In this document: positions 51,103 through 60,317 of the stretch, piece after piece | How the letters are laid out: every line of letters starts with the position of its first letter | Position numbering within the stretch: the stretch's first letter is position 1 | Source of the DNA: an uncultured Collinsella sp. | Lineage (GTDB): Bacteria > Actinomycetota > Coriobacteriia > Coriobacteriales > Coriobacteriaceae | Direction of reading: 5' to 3' | Length of the DNA: 64,000 bases | Assembly: GCA_958412345.1 (NCBI GenBank) | Contig: CATYSO010000003.1 | Coordinates: 88,353 to 152,352, forward strand | The notes under the pieces: model-generated | The model's database searches: none | Seen by the model: the letters and a program-made list of their open reading frames with translations, nothing else | What the model was told of the DNA's origin: nothing | Program-made: the position numbers and the translations under genes

Positions 51103-52401
51103 CTACTTGCGCAGCGGCTTGGGCAGCGGAATGCCGGCGGCGATGACGGCCGCGATGATCATGCAGACGATACCCTTGAGCGGGAAGCACATGAGCAGCA
51201 GGACCACAACCATGACCGGCTGACGCATGACCGCACCCATCGTCGATGCCGTGCAGACTGCGACGCAAAAGACCGGATCTGCGCCGGTGAGGATGGCAAG
51301 GCCGTAGCCCAGGCTCACGCCCGAGAAGATAACCGGGAAGAAATGTCCGCCACGCCAGCCCATGTTGATGAGGGCGGGTGTCAGCATGGCCTTGACAAGA
51401 CCGGTCGCGATGAGCACACCGGCGGGGATGGTGAGGTAGGTCTCCATAAGTACATCGGCCTGGGTCTCGCCGGCAAACATGGTGTAGGGCAGGACCGTGC
51501 CGCAGATGGCGAGCGCCAGACCGGCCAGCATGGCTTTGACGACAGGGCGCGCCCCTATTGCACGGGCAAGCGCTTCGCTCGCGTGCTCCGAGACAAAGTA
51601 CAGCCAGCCGCAGATCGTTCCGATCAGCGACAGAGGAATGAGCCAGGTAAGCTCCAGGTTGCCCACCACGGCAGCCTCGAACCTCGGCATGCCCATGCCG
51701 CCGCCCACAAGCTGGCCAAGCAGCAGGTAGGTGCCCAGACCGCCGGCAATCGCAATGCCGTAGACCACAGTCTTTTGCGCCTTGGGAAGCTTGATGGTGA
51801 TCTCGTCGGACGCGGAGTCCTCGCCAGCGCCCTGGCCATCGGCGCTACCGGCAAGCGGTGCCACAAAGCCAAAGACGGGCGCGGTAAAGAGCGCTGTCAG
51901 GGCAGCCTGGGTGCCCAGCAGCGTGAGTTCCCTAAACTCGGCACCAAAACGACGCATGCGGTCGCCGACCCAGCTGCACAGACCCGCGATAACGCCGGTC
52001 AGGCCGGCCTCCGGTCCAATGCTTCCGCCAAACAGCAGCGGCAGCAATGCCGCAAGTGAAAGCTTGCCGAGGTTGTCGTACGGGTAGCGACCGTCTTGCT
52101 TAACCTTGGCCATCACCTGGTTAAGGTCATCGGTCTTGGTGCCCGTCATCTTTTCGTACAGGCCGATCAGCAGGCCGCCCAGCAGGCAGACGAAAAACGG
52201 GTACGGCAAAAAACCGAACGGACCGCTCGCGAGCTCGGGCGAAGCGACGCCCAGCATATGAGGGATCTCGGTCCATAGATAGTCGATACCGTGCTCCATC
52301 GCAAAGAAAAACAGCCAGACCGCGGCGCCCGCAAACGCACCGGTCACGGCCACGCTCACTAAAAACAGCGCACGGTTTTTGGGTTTTGCAAGGTTATCCA
52401 T
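51103..52401 (-). CDS. ClC-family chloride channel or H+/Cl- antiporter
   Basis: A 432-residue ClC-fold membrane protein. The GGSIGPEAGLTG segment (about 121-132) is the family's GxEGP-type filter motif, and the last spans are hydrophobic to the C-terminus. The conserved gating Glu position is in that motif (Glu126), which is usual for antiporters. The cytoplasmic CBS pair found in some ClC proteins is absent. A polar insert near residues 185-205 is unusual. GGGAGG precedes the ATG. It lies in a run of minus-strand genes down to 53096. Confidence 0.9.
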   Translation of the reverse strand: MDNLAKPKNRALFLVSVAVTGAFAGAAVWLFFFAMEHGIDYLWTEIPHMLGVASPELASGPFGFLPYPFFVCLLGGLLIGLYEKMTGTKTDDLNQVMAKVKQDGRYPYDNLGKLSLAALLPLLFGGSIGPEAGLTGVIAGLCSWVGDRMRRFGAEFRELTLLGTQAALTALFTAPVFGFVAPLAGSADGQGAGEDSASDEITIKLPKAQKTVVYGIAIAGGLGTYLLLGQLVGGGMGMPRFEAAVVGNLELTWLIPLSLIGTICGWLYFVSEHASEALARAIGARPVVKAMLAGLALAICGTVLPYTMFAGETQADVLMETYLTIPAGVLIATGLVKAMLTPALINMGWRGGHFFPVIFSGVSLGYGLAILTGADPVFCVAVCTASTMGAVMRQPVMVVVLLLMCFPLKGIVCMIIAAVIAAGIPLPKPLRK

Positions 52402-52526
52402 CGGGACCTCCCGTGGTCAAAATCGACAAAGATACGTTTTATTGTAGAGCGAGCGTTGCCCGAACGAGCCAACCATCTGCGCCGCAAACGGCACCATTGG
52501 GAGTCATAGCGGAGCAGGCTCAAGAC

Positions 52527-53060
52527 TTATCCGTTGATAATCGAGGCAATCTCGCGCAAATCGTCGGCGAAGTAGATGCCGTGCTGGCGCCTCGGGCTCG
52601 AAAGCCCCTTATCAATCATGTGCCCGAGCAGCGACTTGAGGTCGTTGTAGTAGCCGTCCAAGTTATACAGGATGCACGGCGCGCTCAGATGCCCCAGCGA
52701 CACGGCCGACATGACCTCGGCAATCTCCTCGAGCGTACCCGTCCCACCGGGAAAGGCGATGAACGCGTCACCGAGCTCAATCATCTTGGCCTTGCGCTCG
52801 GCCATATCGCTCGTCACAATGAGGTCATCGATACCGTCATGTTGAAACTCGGCCTCGATAAAAAAGCTCGGCTCCACGCCCGTCACATGACCGCCAGCAT
52901 CGAGTACGCTATCGGCGAGCGCACCCATCAGGCCCGATTTGGACCCGCCATACACCAGCGCGTGGCCGTTCGCGCCAATCCAAGTGCCAAGCTGCCGCAC
53001 CGCAGGCAGAAACGCCGGATCGTTACCGACGCTGGCGCCCAGGTATACCGTGATATTCAT
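52527..53060 (-). CDS. LOG family protein (TIGR00730)
   Basis: A 177-residue Rossmann-fold protein of the LOG family, known as cytokinin riboside 5'-monophosphate phosphoribohydrolases. YGGSKSGLMG (about 38-47) and PGGTGTLEEI (about 104-113) are diagnostic; the first resembles the nucleotide site and the second carries the catalytic Arg/Glu region. Bacterial members often hydrolyse nucleoside monophosphates. ATG 53060 follows GAGGGGA. It follows the potassium channel gene by 35 bases. Confidence 0.93.
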   Translation of the reverse strand: MNITVYLGASVGNDPAFLPAVRQLGTWIGANGHALVYGGSKSGLMGALADSVLDAGGHVTGVEPSFFIEAEFQHDGIDDLIVTSDMAERKAKMIELGDAFIAFPGGTGTLEEIAEVMSAVSLGHLSAPCILYNLDGYYNDLKSLLGHMIDKGLSSPRRQHGIYFADDLREIASIING

Positions 53061-53095
53061 ATTCAATCCCCTCATCGTGACGCGCGGCGCCCGTT

Positions 53096-53521
53096 CTAGC
53101 GTTGGCGGCGGCGATATTCGCGCACACGGCGCGACAGGTCGGCGAGCTCGTCACGATCGAGCTCTTCCAAATGCTCAAGATCGTCCATAAAGCGCGCCAT
53201 GGTGTCCTTTTGGCGCAGCTTGATGAGCGTATTGCAGTAGTTCACCGCCACACCCGTGAGCATGGCGATGTAGAAGATGCTGATGACGCTCAGGACGACG
53301 GTAATCGCGCGAGCAACCGGCGTCTCGGCCGGAATATCGCCAAAGCCGATGGTCGAGACCGTCTCAAAGCTAAACCACAGGCCATCGCCAAACGTGAGGG
53401 TCGTAGGCTCGGACAGCCAGACAGCCGTCGAGCACAGCAGGTAAAAGATAAGAAACAGGCCCGTGATGCGTGCAAAGCCAGCCTGTCGCAGCACATCGGC
53501 AAGCGTCCTCAACCTGTTCAT
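53096..53521 (-). CDS. Two-span potassium channel
   Basis: A 141-residue KcsA-like channel subunit: span 1 (about 16-37), pore helix and filter TIGFGD (57-62), span 2 (about 68-93), and a charged coiled-coil-like C-terminus (Asp, Glu and Arg-rich). The filter reads TIGFGD in place of TVGYGD, a common prokaryotic variant. Four subunits form the pore. The start ATG 53521 follows GGAAGGGG. The gene is adjacent to LOG and ClC genes, which may form an ion-homeostasis cluster. Confidence 0.93.
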   Translation of the reverse strand: MNRLRTLADVLRQAGFARITGLFLIFYLLCSTAVWLSEPTTLTFGDGLWFSFETVSTIGFGDIPAETPVARAITVVLSVISIFYIAMLTGVAVNYCNTLIKLRQKDTMARFMDDLEHLEELDRDELADLSRRVREYRRRQR

Positions 53522-53579
53522 TGCGACCCCTTCCACGGACAACCAATCACGTTCGCTCGGTATTGTCCCACAACCGGCA

Positions 53580-53635
53580 GTTAGGGACGTTCCTTTTGTG
53601 CCGGCAGAAAGGGACTGTCCCCAAGTGCCGGGCGG
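53580..53635. repeat. Family D palindrome-like repeat
   Basis: GGGACGTTCC followed by TGCCGGCA, AAAGGGACTGTCCCC and TGCCGG. GGGACTGTCCC is palindromic and resembles the centres of families A and B. It lies between the potassium channel gene and the sensor kinase gene, on the upstream side of both. Confidence 0.65.
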
Positions 53636-53685
53636 GATCGTTTTGCGGTGCAGCTGCCGACTAGGCGGGCTGAGCTGGTATCCTT

Positions 53686-56523
53686 ATGCGGAAATGTCTC
53701 GATTCGTTAGGATTGCATGTGAGAGCTTCCGCTGTCCTTCGTTCAGTTATATATCGCACCCTGGCTGTCGCGCTTGCCGCGCTTGCCGTGCTGAGTTCTA
53801 TCGCGCCTGCCCAGGCTTTTGCCGATGACTCTAGTCAGCCAGTCAAAACGGTCCGCGTTGGTTGGCTCGTCAACAATGAGGGCTTCCAGGACGGCACCCC
53901 CGGCGAGCGTCTCTCGGGATGGGGTTACGAGTACCTCCAGACCCTCTCGTACTACACACCCGGCTGGCAGTACGAATACGTCTCCGGCACCTTCACCGAG
54001 CTTATGGAGAAGCTCGAAGCCGGCGAGATTGACCTCATGCCAAACATCTCCTACTCCGAAGAACGCGCCCAAAAACTGCTCTTCTCGTCGAACCCCGAGG
54101 GCACCGAACGCTACTACATCTACGCTAGGCCCGACCGTGACGACCTCGCAAAGGGTGACCCTCAAGCACTCCAGGGTCTCACTATCGGTTTCAACCCCGG
54201 CGTCATGCAAACCATCGTTGGCCAGCAATGGCTCGCCAACGAGGGCATTACCTGTACCTATAAGGAAATCAGCAGCAACGGCGACCTTTTCGATGCGCTG
54301 GCAAACGGCGAGGTCGACGCCATCATCATGAACGACACGACCTCGTCGCCCAACGCCTCCCCCATGTTCTACATTGGTTCGAGCGACTACTACTTTGCCG
54401 TTCCCAAAAGCCGCCCCGACCTGATGAACGACATCAATGCTGCCATGACGGCAATCGCTCGCGTCAACCCACGCTATAACGACGAAGTCAAATCGAGCTA
54501 CTCGACCCAAAACAGCGGTTCATCATCGCTCAACGGCCCCGAATGTTCTTGGCTCAAAGCAAGCAACAACACCATCACGCTCGGCTACATTACGGGCAAA
54601 CTCCCCTACTGCAACGAGGACGAAGACGGCGAAATGGAAGGATCGCTCGCATCGCTTGCGACGACGCTACACGATAAATTTGGCATTACGGTCAAAACCG
54701 TCGCCTTTGATAGCTACAAGATGATGTCAAAGGCTCTGTCAAAGGGAAGTATAGACGTTGCGCTGCCGGTATACCGAGATTACTGGTTTGCCGAGCAAAC
54801 AGGCGTTGTGCAGTCGATATCGTTGGGGACCATATCCCTCACCGCCATCCACACCGGCAGCAACCTGAACAAAGACCTTCAGAACATCGCCTGTACCAAA
54901 TCATCGTTTGTCAACAAAAATGCACTTGAAAGTCTGTTCCCCACAGCGACCGTAACCGAATACCAATCCGACGATGAAGCGTTCGATGCCCTCAGGAAGG
55001 GAACGGCGCACTGCATCGTCGCTCCCAGTTCACGCGTAAAAACCATCGGTGACCGTTACGATCTCGAGGACTGCGAGACGACCGAGCTCCCTGACACCTG
55101 TGAGCTCTCGTGCTGGATTTCGCGCGGAAAACCCGAGCTGTTGGGAATCATCAACAAGGGCATCATCAATGCCGGAGAATCGCTCTCCGCAAGCAATTTC
55201 TCCTCCACGTCGTACACGGCCCAGGAATCCAACACGCTTCAATTCCTTTATCGCAACCGCACCGCCATTGCAGCTGCCCTCATCGGTATGTTGTCGGTCG
55301 GCGTCGTCCTGCTCATCTGGGCGCTCGTGCGCGCTCGAACCGAGCGCAAAAAAGCCGATGCTGCCAACGCCGCTAAGACGGCATTCCTCACGCGCATGAG
55401 CCACGACATCCGCACGCCGCTCAACGGCATCCTGGGCCTTATCGAGATCGAGGAATTGAAGGAAGGCGATATGCAAGTCGCCCGCGAGAGCCGTGCCAAG
55501 GCGCGCGTTGCCGCCAATCACCTGCTCTCGCTGATCAACGACATCCTCGAGATGGGAAAAATCGAAGACCGCAAGCTAACACTGGAACATGCGCCTTTTA
55601 ACCTCAAAGAGCTCTGTGACGATACGCTGGTGCTGTGCAAGCTCCGCGCGTCCAGTAACGGCATCACAATGCAGGACAATAGTCTGCCGTACGCCGCGGG
55701 GCCATACATGATCGGCAGTCCCACCCATATCCGACAGATCATGATCAACCTGTTAGACAACAGCATTAAGTACAACAAGCACGGCGGCTCCGTCACCTTT
55801 AGTTCAAAGACCAAGCCACTCGATAACGGGCGCGCGCTCTTTTGCTTTAGCGTTTCGGATACCGGCATTGGCATGGCTCCCGAGTTTTTAAAGCATATCT
55901 ATGAGCCGTTTGCCCAAGAAGGTGACGATGCGCGCAGCAAGTTCCAAGGAACCGGCATGGGCATGCCAATCGTCAAGTCGCTTATTGAACTGATGGGCGG
56001 CACCATCGAAGTCAGCAGCGAACTCCATGTGGGCACCACGTTCTACGTGGAAATTCCGCTCGATATCGACAAGAACCCCCGGGCGCGGGCGAATACGGTC
56101 GAGAGGGCGCTCGACTGCTCGCTCGCCGACATGAACGTGCTGCTCGCCGAAGACAACGAATTGAATGCCGAGATTGCCCAGACGCTGCTAGAATCCGAGG
56201 GCGTCGTGGTCACCCGCGCCGTCAACGGCAACGAAGTCGTCGATCTGTACCTGTCTCATCCCGCCGGCAGCTTCGATGCGATCCTGATGGACATTATGAT
56301 GCCGGACATGGACGGTTACGAGGCAACCCGCGCGATTCGCCTGAGCGAGAAGGTCGATGCAGCCGATATCCCCATCATCGCGCTCACCGCCAATGCCTTT
56401 GCCGAGGACGCCAAGGCGGCACACGACGCCGGCATGAACGCCCATCTGTCCAAACCGCTCGACTTTAACAAGCTCAAAAACATACTCGCCCGCATCAAGA
56501 AAAACGGATCCGTTTCGCTATAG
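53686..56523 (+). CDS. Hybrid sensor kinase: two solute-binding domains, kinase, receiver
   Basis: A 945-residue membrane protein of the BvgS/EvgS type. A signal peptide (about 20-45), two SBP_bac_3 domains (about 55-270 and 285-500, periplasmic), one span (about 522-545), then HisKA with His573 (MSHDIRTPLNG), HATPase with NLLDNSIKYN and DTGIGM, and a receiver with Asp869 (MDIMMPDMDG). No HPt domain is visible, so phosphate must pass to a separate protein. The start is uncertain: ATG 53686 lacks a ribosome site, and GTG 53719 has AGGA 6 bases upstream. Its separate-protein equivalent lies at 57115-60173. Confidence 0.92.
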   Translation: MRKCLDSLGLHVRASAVLRSVIYRTLAVALAALAVLSSIAPAQAFADDSSQPVKTVRVGWLVNNEGFQDGTPGERLSGWGYEYLQTLSYYTPGWQYEYVSGTFTELMEKLEAGEIDLMPNISYSEERAQKLLFSSNPEGTERYYIYARPDRDDLAKGDPQALQGLTIGFNPGVMQTIVGQQWLANEGITCTYKEISSNGDLFDALANGEVDAIIMNDTTSSPNASPMFYIGSSDYYFAVPKSRPDLMNDINAAMTAIARVNPRYNDEVKSSYSTQNSGSSSLNGPECSWLKASNNTITLGYITGKLPYCNEDEDGEMEGSLASLATTLHDKFGITVKTVAFDSYKMMSKALSKGSIDVALPVYRDYWFAEQTGVVQSISLGTISLTAIHTGSNLNKDLQNIACTKSSFVNKNALESLFPTATVTEYQSDDEAFDALRKGTAHCIVAPSSRVKTIGDRYDLEDCETTELPDTCELSCWISRGKPELLGIINKGIINAGESLSASNFSSTSYTAQESNTLQFLYRNRTAIAAALIGMLSVGVVLLIWALVRARTERKKADAANAAKTAFLTRMSHDIRTPLNGILGLIEIEELKEGDMQVARESRAKARVAANHLLSLINDILEMGKIEDRKLTLEHAPFNLKELCDDTLVLCKLRASSNGITMQDNSLPYAAGPYMIGSPTHIRQIMINLLDNSIKYNKHGGSVTFSSKTKPLDNGRALFCFSVSDTGIGMAPEFLKHIYEPFAQEGDDARSKFQGTGMGMPIVKSLIELMGGTIEVSSELHVGTTFYVEIPLDIDKNPRARANTVERALDCSLADMNVLLAEDNELNAEIAQTLLESEGVVVTRAVNGNEVVDLYLSHPAGSFDAILMDIMMPDMDGYEATRAIRLSEKVDAADIPIIALTANAFAEDAKAAHDAGMNAHLSKPLDFNKLKNILARIKKNGSVSL

Positions 56524-56565
56524 TTTGTGCTCAACCACCACGCACGACCAGAAAGGAAGCCAACG

Positions 56566-57045
56566 ATGTTTAGGCCCTTACGTCGAAAGAAACGCGCCAT
56601 CACCGACGAGGAAGCGCGCGAGTTGCTCGCCTCCTGCAAGCGCGGCGTCTTTGCCGTCAACGGCGACGATGGCTACCCGTACGCCATTCCCGTCAACTAC
56701 TTCTTCGACGCCGAGCACGACAAGATTTATTTCCATGGCGCCAAAGCCGGCCACAAGGTCGACGCACTCAAGCGCGATGACAAGATCTGCTTTACCGTTT
56801 ACGGCAACGAGTGGTACAAGGACGATGACTGGGCTCCCTACGTTATGAGTACCGTGGTCTTTGGCCGTTGTCGCCTGGTAGATGACACCCCTGCATTTAT
56901 CGAGGACAAAGTCCGCCAGCTCGCGCTTAAGTACTACCCTTCCGCCGAAGAAGTCGAGGAGGAAATCGCCAAAGACATCAAGGGCGTCCAACTCTACGAG
57001 ATTACGATTGAGCATCTCTGCGGTAAGCAGATTCACGAAAAGTAA
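56566..57045 (+). CDS. Pyridoxamine 5'-phosphate-oxidase-like (NimA-type) flavoprotein
   Basis: A 159-residue split-barrel FMN-binding protein. RGVFAVNGDDGYPYAIPVNYFFD is the typical flavin-binding start and KIYFHGAKAGHKVDAL the second strand; both match the NimA/PPOX family, whose members often reduce nitroimidazoles or bind flavin or haem. The ATG at 56566 follows GAAAGG; an upstream in-frame ATG has no site. It sits between the two sensor kinase systems on the plus strand and ends at a very strong convergent terminator. Confidence 0.9.
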   Translation: MFRPLRRKKRAITDEEARELLASCKRGVFAVNGDDGYPYAIPVNYFFDAEHDKIYFHGAKAGHKVDALKRDDKICFTVYGNEWYKDDDWAPYVMSTVVFGRCRLVDDTPAFIEDKVRQLALKYYPSAEEVEEEIAKDIKGVQLYEITIEHLCGKQIHEK

Positions 57046-57072
57046 GCCCCTCAGCAAGCCTCATCAATAGCA

Positions 57073-57112
57073 ATATGGCCCGGTTCCAACCCACCTTGGA
57101 ACCGGGCCATAT
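57073..57112. terminator. Bidirectional terminator between PPOX and kinase 2
   Basis: Perfect 17-bp stem: 57073-57089 pairs with 57096-57112 around 6 bases. Convergent gene ends flank it. Confidence 0.92.
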
Positions 57113-57114
57113 GC

Positions 57115-59307
57115 TTATGAAGCGTCGGCGGCTATGTGCGCAAGCGCCTCAACGAGCTCCTGCGAACTCACTGGTTTACTCAGGTGCGCGTTCATGCCCG
57201 CCTCACGCGAAAGCCTGCGATCGTCGGCAAAGGCGTTGGCGCTCACGGCGATAATCGGTGTGGTCGCGGCATCCTCGCGATCGAGTGCTCGAATCCGACG
57301 CGTGGCCTCAAGGCCATCGATGCCCGGCATCATGATGTCCATCAACACCACGTCGTACTCGTGCGGCGCGCTCGCGGCAAACATCTCGACGGCAGACTCA
57401 CCATCCTTAGCATGCGTCACGACGGCACCGGCACGGGCGAGCGTAAACTGTGCAATCTCGGCATTCAGGTCGTTATCCTCTACGAGCAAAACGCGCAAGC
57501 CCTGGAGCGCATCGCCATCTCCCGCGTCCACGCGCACAGCCTGAGGAATCTCGGAGCGCGTGCACTTCTCAAACGGCAGACGGATGGTAAACGTCGTCCC
57601 CTGCCCCAAAATGCTCGAAAAGCTCATGGTTCCGCCCATAAGCTCGACCAACTGTTTGGCAATAGGCGCACCCAGGCCAGTTCCCGATGAAGCGCCTTCC
57701 ACCTGCTGCTCCTCGCGACAAAACGGCTCGTAGAGGTGCTGTTGGAACTCCTCGCTCATGCCAATACCGTTATCGGCGATCGTGTATTCATAGACAGGAA
57801 CGCCATCCGCTGGCTCCACCTCGCGGCACGCCAGGCGAACATAGCCGCCCCGGCGATTGTACTTGACGGCATTGCCGGCAATATTGAGCAACAAGCGTTT
57901 GAGGTGCGTCACGCTCACCCGCGCGTAGGGATGATTAAGCGTCTGCTGATCGCAGATAATTGTCACCAGGCGCTCCTCGGCCTGGCGCTCCAGAATATCG
58001 CGCACCTCGTGGTTGAGGGTCACCAAATTTGTGGGAACAAGCTCCAGATCGATTTGCCCGCTCTCCAGGCGACTCATATCCAGGGCCTCGTTGGCAAGGT
58101 CGAGCAGCAGTCCCGATGCCGTCCAGATCTTTGAGCGGCACTCGGTCTGCTTTTGCAGATCGTCCGCATTGGCATCGCCGACCTCAACCATGCCGCGAAT
58201 GCCGTTGATGGGCGTGCGCAGATCGTGGCTCATGCGACGCAGAAACTCCGTCTTTGCCGAGTTGGCAGACGAGGCCTCACGCGCCGCCTTTGCCAGCTTG
58301 TCGCCATAGTCGCGCTCCTGCTGCAGCAAGTCCGTCAAACGTCGACGATCAGCGCGGCGGCGCACCATCACAACAGTGGCTACAACACCGCTGTAGAGCA
58401 CCAGCACGCCGGCAGCGACAGCCGCGACGACCTCAAAGTAGCGCTGCGCCGAGGCATAGGTGTACACGTAGAATTTTTGCGCTTTGCCATATGTGCCCAA
58501 ATACCACTCGCCGTTGACGTTGACCAGTCGGACTTTGCCGGGCAGGCATCGATCCTTAATTTCGTCGACAATGATGGCGTCCGTCGCGGGCAGGTCGAAC
58601 ACGCCCAATACGGTGGGTTCGACGGCATTGGTCGCAACGACCTTGCCATCGTTTTCGATCACGATATTGCCGCTATCGATGGTTTCATAGCCATCAAGCA
58701 GGCTCTGCAGTTTGAGTGTATTGCTTGCAACTGCCTTCGCGCTCTGATGCCTTACCGCGATAACGATACCCTCGCCATCCTGCCGGGTCACGCAACCAAT
58801 GTCTGCAACCGAATCATCCGCAAGCGTAATACGATCGGTATAGGACTTAAGCGGATGGGTTGCCACCTCCAACACGGGCGCTTCTTTGAGATACGTAGCA
58901 AGCGACTCGTAGCCCACGCCATCCGTCGAGGACTCGGACACCAAATTGCCCGATGCGTCCGTCACGATCAGTGCGCTCACGTTGAACTGGTCAGCATATT
59001 GCTCCAGCGCGGCATTATCCACCGAACCGTCGCGCTCCATATCGCGCGCCACCTCTCCGGCGATCTCCATAACGCGAATCAGGTTTTTGGTCGTATAAGC
59101 GCTGTTGAACGCATCGTAGGAAAGGCTCTGCGTCGCCACGTAGTCGACAACGTCGGCAAAGCGCTGCTCGGCCTGGGCTGTCGTGTACCCGTAGCTCATC
59201 ATGCCGGCGACAACCGAGAGCGCTATACCCACCAGGGCGGCAAGGAGCCATACCCAGGTCGAATGATTGCCCCGCTCCTGAGCGGTGTAGTCGGGCGCAT
59301 CGATCAC
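57115..59307 (-). CDS. Hybrid sensor kinase 2 with receiver domain
   Basis: A 730-residue membrane kinase: span 1 (about 18-42), a periplasmic sensor region (about 45-290, PDC/Cache-like in form), span 2 (about 293-318), HisKA with His361 (MSHDLRTPING), HATPase with NIAGNAVKYN and DNGIGM, and a receiver with Asp657 (MDIMMPGIDG). There is no HPt domain. It starts on the stop codon of the lipoprotein gene upstream (ATGA overlap, 59304-59307), so the sensor lipoprotein and kinase are translated together. The kinase and receiver match those of the fused protein at 53686 closely. Confidence 0.93.
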   Translation of the reverse strand: MIDAPDYTAQERGNHSTWVWLLAALVGIALSVVAGMMSYGYTTAQAEQRFADVVDYVATQSLSYDAFNSAYTTKNLIRVMEIAGEVARDMERDGSVDNAALEQYADQFNVSALIVTDASGNLVSESSTDGVGYESLATYLKEAPVLEVATHPLKSYTDRITLADDSVADIGCVTRQDGEGIVIAVRHQSAKAVASNTLKLQSLLDGYETIDSGNIVIENDGKVVATNAVEPTVLGVFDLPATDAIIVDEIKDRCLPGKVRLVNVNGEWYLGTYGKAQKFYVYTYASAQRYFEVVAAVAAGVLVLYSGVVATVVMVRRRADRRRLTDLLQQERDYGDKLAKAAREASSANSAKTEFLRRMSHDLRTPINGIRGMVEVGDANADDLQKQTECRSKIWTASGLLLDLANEALDMSRLESGQIDLELVPTNLVTLNHEVRDILERQAEERLVTIICDQQTLNHPYARVSVTHLKRLLLNIAGNAVKYNRRGGYVRLACREVEPADGVPVYEYTIADNGIGMSEEFQQHLYEPFCREEQQVEGASSGTGLGAPIAKQLVELMGGTMSFSSILGQGTTFTIRLPFEKCTRSEIPQAVRVDAGDGDALQGLRVLLVEDNDLNAEIAQFTLARAGAVVTHAKDGESAVEMFAASAPHEYDVVLMDIMMPGIDGLEATRRIRALDREDAATTPIIAVSANAFADDRRLSREAGMNAHLSKPVSSQELVEALAHIAADAS

Positions 59308-60173
59308 GACAGGCCCTCCATATTCAAAAATGGTGAGGGGTCATCAAAGTACTTTGACACCAGGCGTTCCATGGTGCCATCGGCAAGCATTTCTTGGTAG
59401 GCATGGGTGAGTTTAACGTCGATACCGCGCATGTCGTTGATATCGAAAGCGGTGCCCAAACCAACCTCCAGCAGCGGCTCGTTCAGAATGCGATACGTCA
59501 CGCCATAGTCTTTTTCATAGGTGAGCAGCGAGGACTCATGTGCGGCGATAGCGTCGACCAGGCCCTCGACGAGCGCCGGGTTCAGGCACGAGCGATCCGA
59601 GAAGCTGTAGAGCTCCTTGATCTGCGGAACGTTTTCATTTGTATGATTGAGCAAAATGTCCTCGGGCTTGGTGGTGGACTGAACGGCCACGACCTTGTCC
59701 TCAAGATCGGCAAGCGTATAGATATCGCTCTGGGGATCGACCGCGACCACCTGGCGGCTCGCAAGGTACGGGCCGGCCCAACGATACTCGTTTTCGCGAC
59801 CCGTCATGCTAAAGCTGCCCATGACACAATCGAGCTCGCCGCTCGCCAGTAGCTCTTTCTTCTTTTCCCAGTCAATCAGCTGGTATTTTGGCTTGTAACC
59901 AATGCGGGCCAACGCCTCGGTCAATATCTCAACATCCAGGCCAACGATATCGCCGTACTCGTCGGTATACACAAACGGTGGGTAGAGGTCGCTGCCGACG
60001 TTGAGCGTCTTAAGGTCGTCGTCCTTGACCTGCGAGGCGTCCAGATCTTCTAATGCAGACGTCGAGGCTTCGTCATTCGACCCAGAACAGCCGGCTATCG
60101 CTACGACAAAGGCACACGCTACCGCAAGCGCAACAAACAACGATATGGCAACCGAGCGGCGAGGTCTTTTCAT
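59304..60173 (-). CDS. Solute-binding lipoprotein (SBP_bac_3), partner of kinase 2
   Basis: A 289-residue lipoprotein: a hydrophobic signal with lipobox IAGC (Cys29), then an SBP_bac_3 amino-acid-binding fold (about 50-285; LNVGSDLYPPFVYTDEYGDIVGLDVEI). It has no partner permease; it overlaps the kinase gene, so it probably works as an exported sensor that presents ligand to the kinase's periplasmic domain. An amino acid or related polar ligand is likely. GGAG precedes the ATG by 4 bases. Confidence 0.93.
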   Translation of the reverse strand: MKRPRRSVAISLFVALAVACAFVVAIAGCSGSNDEASTSALEDLDASQVKDDDLKTLNVGSDLYPPFVYTDEYGDIVGLDVEILTEALARIGYKPKYQLIDWEKKKELLASGELDCVMGSFSMTGRENEYRWAGPYLASRQVVAVDPQSDIYTLADLEDKVVAVQSTTKPEDILLNHTNENVPQIKELYSFSDRSCLNPALVEGLVDAIAAHESSLLTYEKDYGVTYRILNEPLLEVGLGTAFDINDMRGIDVKLTHAYQEMLADGTMERLVSKYFDDPSPFLNMEGLS

Positions 60174-60268
60174 CGAGCTCCAGACGATCCTGCTTACAGA
60201 CTGAAATGGTTAAAAATAATAGCAAATGAAACCACTCGAGCGCCCAATGGTTACAGACGCTTTACCCT

Positions 60269-60302
60269 GCGGGGCCTTCTAGCCGACTTGGCAGAAGGCC
60301 CC
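60269..60302 (-). terminator. Hairpin between the lipoprotein promoter region and the C-S lyase gene
   Basis: Perfect 11-bp stem CGGGGCCTTCT (60269-60279) with 60292-60302, after the end of the minus-strand C-S lyase gene. The T-run is weak. Confidence 0.75.
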
Positions 60303-60317
60303 GCATGCAGCGCACAC

